Origin: Caryophanon latum
GTDB lineage: Bacteria; Bacillota; Bacilli; Bacillales_A; Planococcaceae
Assembly: GCF_001700325.1 (NCBI RefSeq)
Contig: NZ_MATO01000002.1
Span: 1-64,000 of the forward strand
Direction of reading: 5' to 3'
DNA length: 64,000 nucleotides
Both the position numbers and the translations under genes were made by a program. Below, piece after piece: positions 60,742 through 64,000 of this stretch (position 1 is the stretch's first letter; every line of letters begins with the position of its first letter). The notes under the pieces were generated by a model, which did not search any database, was not told where the DNA came from, and was given only the letters and a program-made list of their open reading frames with translations.

Positions 60742-61905
60742 TTAATCTAATTGTTCGCGCAGCTCGTTATGTAAAAACGGCTTCGCACCTAAAAATTGCA
60801 CAAATTGCTCATATTGCGTACGCACATCATTCGATGCTTCTTTGCCTGTGAAATACGCTCGAATTAAAATGTTTTTCGGTGTATTTTCGATGTCAATAAA
60901 CTCCAGCAGCTGTGCCTCATAGCCGACGAGCGATAAAATTTGTGCGCGAATTGAATCGGTTGCAAGTGCGGCAAAACGCTCACGAATCAGTCCGTGCTGC
61001 AGCATTACATCAAGTGCAGGTGCTTGAAGCTGACGGTTTAGCTCATGTTGGCAGCACGGTACGCTTAAAATAACGCGCGCTCCCCATTTCACGGCACGAG
61101 CAAGCGCCATATCTGTTGCGACGTCACAAGCATGCAACGTCACGACCATATCAACAGACGCTTCGTCGTTATAATCGTTAATATCCCCAACTAAAAATTC
61201 AAGCTGATCGTAGCCTAAGTCTTTGGCGATTTCATTGCATTCCTCGATAACTTCCTTCTTTAAATCAAGCCCCGTTACACGTAAATCGAGCCCTTTCTCA
61301 ATCTTTAAATAATGGTAAAGTGCAAACGTTAAATACGATTTGCCTGAACCGAAGTCTAAAATACGAATCGTGCGGTCTTTCGGCAAATGCTCTAGCGCAT
61401 CGTCAATGAATTCAACGAAGCGGTTAATTTGCTTAAACTTATCGTACTTTTGCTTTTTCACTTTGCCATCTTCCGTTTGCACGCCGAGGCGAATTAAAAA
61501 AGGGTAAGGCGTTGCATCGTCTAGCAAGTAATTTTTTTTACGATTGTGCGATAAGTTCACTTGCTTCGCTTGTTGCTGTTTCGTCGTTTTAAAGAGCACT
61601 TTGTTTTTTTTCGATAGCTGAATGTGAATTTGTTCATCGATAAAATCGCCTTGGAATTGGCGGAAGTCGTCGAACAGTACGTCGAGCTTTTCAGCAACGT
61701 TTTCAAGCAATACATTTTCGTGCTTTAAAATGCGCTCGTACTGGTATTCTAATTGAATGTGGTACATGCCCTTTAATTCGATTGGCTTGAGCTTCACACG
61801 TTTAATGTCGTTTGATTTTAAGCGTGGCTGGCTAATTGTAGCACTTACTAACGTTTTGGCATGCAAGCGTTCGAGTACAGCCTCTTTCATTTGTATAAAT
61901 TCCAT
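60742..61905 (-). CDS. Class I SAM-dependent methyltransferase
   Basis: 387 aa. A long N-terminal region (1-170) precedes a Rossmann methyltransferase domain with ILDFGSGKSYLTFALYHYL (motif I), VTGLDLKKEVIEECN and VTLHACDVATDMALA. A cysteine pair, VPCCQHELN, lies where related RNA methyltransferase-like proteins keep it. It resembles the Methyltransf_32 group. Substrate unknown. It is monocistronic, with AAAGGA upstream. Confidence 0.87.
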   Translation of the reverse strand: MEFIQMKEAVLERLHAKTLVSATISQPRLKSNDIKRVKLKPIELKGMYHIQLEYQYERILKHENVLLENVAEKLDVLFDDFRQFQGDFIDEQIHIQLSKKNKVLFKTTKQQQAKQVNLSHNRKKNYLLDDATPYPFLIRLGVQTEDGKVKKQKYDKFKQINRFVEFIDDALEHLPKDRTIRILDFGSGKSYLTFALYHYLKIEKGLDLRVTGLDLKKEVIEECNEIAKDLGYDQLEFLVGDINDYNDEASVDMVVTLHACDVATDMALARAVKWGARVILSVPCCQHELNRQLQAPALDVMLQHGLIRERFAALATDSIRAQILSLVGYEAQLLEFIDIENTPKNILIRAYFTGKEASNDVRTQYEQFVQFLGAKPFLHNELREQLD

Positions 61906-61974
61906 ATGATCGTCGTCCTTTTTTTAAATATTTCGAGTGTGTATTCATGAACTTCCTACAACTAAAGTCGCGAG

Positions 61975-62030
61975 TTTCAGCTCAGGTGCCTCTGCCGTTA
62001 CTCGAGGCAACAAATTTTCGCTGTTCCAAC
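61975..62030. repeat. Fragment of the GTTACTCGAGGC module
   Basis: GCCTCTGCCGTTACTCGAGGCAACAAATTTTCGCTG matches the alternative centre of the repeats at 54064-54176 and 58351-58592. No outer ends are found. Confidence 0.4.
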
Positions 62031-62139
62031 AAAAGTCATCGCCTACATCGTGCGAACACCGTTTTTGGAATAGAACCATTATTATAGGATATTTCGAGGA
62101 GAAAACAAAGCCATCATTAGAATTGAGATCGCAGCAATT

Positions 62140-62186
62140 TCTCCTTTCCTCAACATGGAAGCATTTTGAGGAAAGGAGGGCTTTTG
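62140..62186. repeat. Unexplained perfect hairpin
   Basis: CTCCTTTCCTCAA (62141-62153) and TTGAGGAAAGGAG (62166-62178) form a perfect 13-bp stem with a 12-nt loop. On the plus strand GGCTTTTGCC follows. It is separate from the terminator at 62201 and belongs to no obvious gene. Confidence 0.5.
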
Positions 62187-62200
62187 CCGCAAATCTGATG

Positions 62201-62230
62201 AAAAAGCACGCTACAAAACTGTAGCGCGCT
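62201..62230 (-). terminator. Terminator of the AI-2E-type permease gene
   Basis: On the minus strand CGCTACA and TGTAGCG pair and are followed by TGCTTTTT. Confidence 0.8.
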
Positions 62231-62237
62231 CAATTTG

Positions 62238-63317
62238 TTACACTTTTTTCGATGCCGTTTTTTGAATGAGTTTACGTTCTTCATATAAGTTGCTCACAAC
62301 TACTTTAATAACCGCGTATGCTGGCACTGCTAAAATGATTGCCAAAAATCCACCTAAATTGCCCGCTGCTAAAATAACAGTAATGACGGTTAAAGGGTGT
62401 AGCTCGAGTGATTTCCCCATAACGTTCGGTGTGATGACATTACTTTCTAGCTGCTGTGCCAATAAGTTAATGACCGCTACCCAAATAACGAGCGACGGAT
62501 CTTGAATAAGGCCAACGATGACTGCTGGAATAAACGATAGCCACGGTCCGATAAACGGAATCATATTCATGAAGAAGCTTAAAATAACAAGAATGAGCGT
62601 ATATTCTAAGCCGATTAATGAATAGCCCGCTAAAATAATAATCGCTAAAATGAAACTTACTAAAATTTGTCCTTGCACGTAGCTTCGAATCGTTTCGTTA
62701 ATATCCTCTAACGTACGTTTTACCCAATCTCGACGCTCACCGGCGAAAAATTGATAAATAAACGGTGCAAGCTTCTCATGATCTTTTAACATGAAGACGA
62801 AGAAGAACGGTACGATAATGATCGCAAGTGTTGCCGTCACGACAGATGTTACCGTACTCACTAGCCACGTACTTAACGCAATCGCGTAGTCTTGAATCGA
62901 GTTTGAAATCGAATCAATGGCGTCCTCTAGCTGCGGTGGGAAATCCGCTTTATTCGCAATGACATAATCGACTGCACGTTGAATTTCGTACGCAATCGAC
63001 GGTGTCGCCTGCACTAAATTGTTCACCTGCTCTGTAACTGGCTCCCCTACAACCCAGACGAACGAAGTGAATAACCCTGTTAGTAAAATTAAAATGATGA
63101 CGATACTGCCCCAACGCGGAATGCCACGCGTTTCTAAAAATGTTTGTACTGGCAATGTAATGTAAAACAGTACACCACCGATTAATAACGGCACAGCGAC
63201 TGCTTTTAAAATGGCTAACAATGGATTCAGTAGCCAATGAACTTCTAAAAAGAACTTAATAATAAGCAGTGCTAGTAAAATGCCGACCCCCCATTGAAAC
63301 CAAGCTTTATTTGTCAT
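62238..63317 (-). CDS. AI-2E family transporter (YdiK/PerM-like)
   Basis: 359 aa with about eight membrane helices. The family core is present: a paired helix start (VAVPLLIGGVLFYITLPVQ), a soluble middle part and the C-terminal block FMNMIPFIGPWLSFIPAVIV and SNVITPNVMGKSLELHPL. Some members export autoinducer-2 and others act as Na+/H+ antiporters, so the substrate is open. The ATG at 63317 follows AAAGGGTG. Confidence 0.88.
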   Translation of the reverse strand: MTNKAWFQWGVGILLALLIIKFFLEVHWLLNPLLAILKAVAVPLLIGGVLFYITLPVQTFLETRGIPRWGSIVIILILLTGLFTSFVWVVGEPVTEQVNNLVQATPSIAYEIQRAVDYVIANKADFPPQLEDAIDSISNSIQDYAIALSTWLVSTVTSVVTATLAIIIVPFFFVFMLKDHEKLAPFIYQFFAGERRDWVKRTLEDINETIRSYVQGQILVSFILAIIILAGYSLIGLEYTLILVILSFFMNMIPFIGPWLSFIPAVIVGLIQDPSLVIWVAVINLLAQQLESNVITPNVMGKSLELHPLTVITVILAAGNLGGFLAIILAVPAYAVIKVVVSNLYEERKLIQKTASKKV

Positions 63318-63418
63318 GTGTACACACCCTTTCTCTCTTTTGTCGGTAAATGACATACCTTCTTATACTGTACTAAAAAACTACCCTTTAAGTTTCATTT
63401 CGTAACCTTTTATTTCGC

Positions 63419-63463
63419 AAAAAAACTGTGCTAATTGTCCATTTCGACATTTAGCACAGCTGT
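63419..63463 (-). terminator. Terminator-like hairpin 3' of the peptidase gene
   Basis: On the minus strand AGCTGTGCTAAA and TTAGCACAGTT pair and are followed by seven Ts. It lies upstream of the AI-2E gene and about 400 bp past the peptidase stop, with the nested repeat in between. The repeat may have separated the peptidase gene from its terminator. Confidence 0.7.
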
Positions 63464-63503
63464 TCAGTTTAAGTTCGACACGTATTATCGCTCGTGCCGT
63501 TCT

Positions 63504-63847
63504 ACTATGTTGCAAGGGTGTTGATTAGTAATTTAATTGGCAGGGCGCGTATTGCGACATCGCTTTCTTGGGGCTCGGCGCACGCGCACTGCCACTAATA
63601 TGCAGCATTATTTCCATTTTATAGCTCTTCACCATAACTTGGGGTTGCTTTTCACGTCGAGGCAGGCTTTCCGCGGGCGCGGCTCAAGCCTCCTCGTCGT
63701 TCGTGCCTCACGACTGCGGGGTCTTGAGGCTCGCGCTTAGCAACTTTTATACGTCAACCCCAGCTTACGGTGATGAACCCATTTTATTGCTAAAAACAAT
63801 GGATTTCATCGTATAAAAAAGGTCAATCAACAGTCCTGACTATGTTG
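63504..63847 (+). repeat. Family A element with a family B element nested inside, 9-bp target duplication
   Basis: The element is 63513-63838. It starts CAAGGGTGTTGATTAGT and ends GGTCAATCAACAGTCCTG. ACTATGTTG flanks it on both sides (63504-63512, 63839-63847). The interior is interrupted by a family B element at 63623-63779. Confidence 0.93.
63615..63787 (-). repeat. Family B element nested in family A, with 8-bp target duplication
   Basis: The element is 63623-63779 (157 bp). It starts AGCTCTTCACCATAACTTGGGG (first base changed) and ends with AGCTTACGGTGATGAACC. CATTTTAT flanks it on both sides (63615-63622, 63780-63787). The interior has CTCAAGCCTCC, GTCGT...ACGAC and GGGGTCTTGAGG. Confidence 0.9.
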
Positions 63848-63861
63848 TTCATTAAATATCG

Positions 63862-64000
63862 TTACAGCGCTCGATCATCGACGCTATTTAAGTAGCCTTC
63901 AATCGTACCAATAACCGATTCGACGCAGCCTTCTTCAAATGGTGAAATTAAGCCTGCTTCTTTCACAAGTTGCGTAAATGATTTCGAACCGCCTAAATCA
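63862..64000 (-). CDS. C-terminal end of a protein, probably an M3-family oligoendopeptidase (partial)
   Basis: On the minus strand an open frame enters from beyond the window and stops at TAA (63862-63864). The visible 45 residues include LGGSKSFTQLVKEAGLISPF and end YLNSVDDRAL. A G-G/S-S...LLK/LVKEAG pattern near the C-terminus is typical of M3 oligoendopeptidase F-like enzymes. The zinc site (HExxH) is outside the window. Confidence 0.5.
   Translation of the reverse strand, partial: DLGGSKSFTQLVKEAGLISPFEEGCVESVIGTIEGYLNSVDDRAL

Noticed and set aside
61937-62224. 95-codon plus-strand frame between the methyltransferase and AI-2E genes
   Set aside because: No ribosome site. It runs through a repeat fragment, a perfect hairpin and a terminator, with unlikely protein composition.
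12335-63838. CRISPR array
   Set aside because: Repeats are dispersed over tens of kilobases, long, variable and inverted. No regular spacer pattern and no cas genes.

Overview
This 64 kb window is chromosomal DNA of a low-to-moderate GC Gram-positive bacterium of the Bacillales. Gene content and order (ddl-murF, cshA, ydbS-ydbT, rhomboid, acpS, alr, ndoAI-ndoA, rsb/sigB, tex) match the Bacillus subtilis ydb/ydc region. Protein flavour suggests the Planococcaceae/Caryophanaceae side (Lysinibacillus, Solibacillus, Kurthia, Caryophanon relatives). The genus is an inference.

Layout. 1-0.8 kb: eight tRNA genes on the minus strand behind one strong promoter (Asn-Glu-Asp-Gln-Lys-Leu-Arg-Gly). 1.2-9.6 kb: tex, a reduced sigma-B module (rsbT-rsbU-rsbV-rsbW-sigB, no rsbR, rsbS or rsbX), the MazF-type toxin pair, alr and acpS. 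9.6-20.6 kb: rhomboid protease, two PH-domain membrane proteins, DEAD-box helicase CshA, an esterase, MurF, Ddl and a RodA/FtsW-type glycosyltransferase. 20.7-31.6 kb: a 45-aa gene, a DUF1963 protein, cardiolipin synthase, VanY-type carboxypeptidase, AraC regulator, LytTR regulator, a CoA transferase, YtxH, a 33-aa membrane peptide and a YpuA-like secreted protein. 31.9-39.5 kb: CvfB, MntR, a ComFB-family protein, a CadC/CadA metal-efflux operon with two operators, an exoA-crcB-crcB operon, MurB and an HxlR regulator. 39.7-49.6 kb: azoreductase, Mn pyrophosphatase, a two-domain acetyltransferase, an RpiR regulator, a NiaP-like transporter, thrC-thrB, an NAD(P)-binding protein and a PAP2 phosphatase. 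49.6-64 kb: a Fur-controlled siderophore ABC system, a MenC/NSAR enolase, HflX, PiT phosphate transporter with its DUF47 partner, a methyltransferase, an AI-2E-type permease and the end of an M3-type peptidase.

The genes are mostly ordinary core genes. What stands out is the intergenic space: about twenty copies of dispersed, non-coding, GC-rich repeats. They fall into at least three terminal-repeat families. Family A (ends CAGGTCTGTTGATTAG / CAAGCGTGTTGATTAG) has perfect 9-bp target duplications in four copies. Family B (ends GGYTCWTCACCRTAA) has 8-bp target duplications in two copies. Family D has TCTGTCTAAAAA-type ends. They nest in each other, form chimeras, and share an internal core in which two stems vary in sequence between copies but stay paired. 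No transposase is encoded here, so they look like non-autonomous elements moved in trans. They sit beside terminators, upstream of azoR, and in the gap where rsbR-rsbS would be expected. No rRNA, CRISPR array, prophage or intact insertion sequence was seen.
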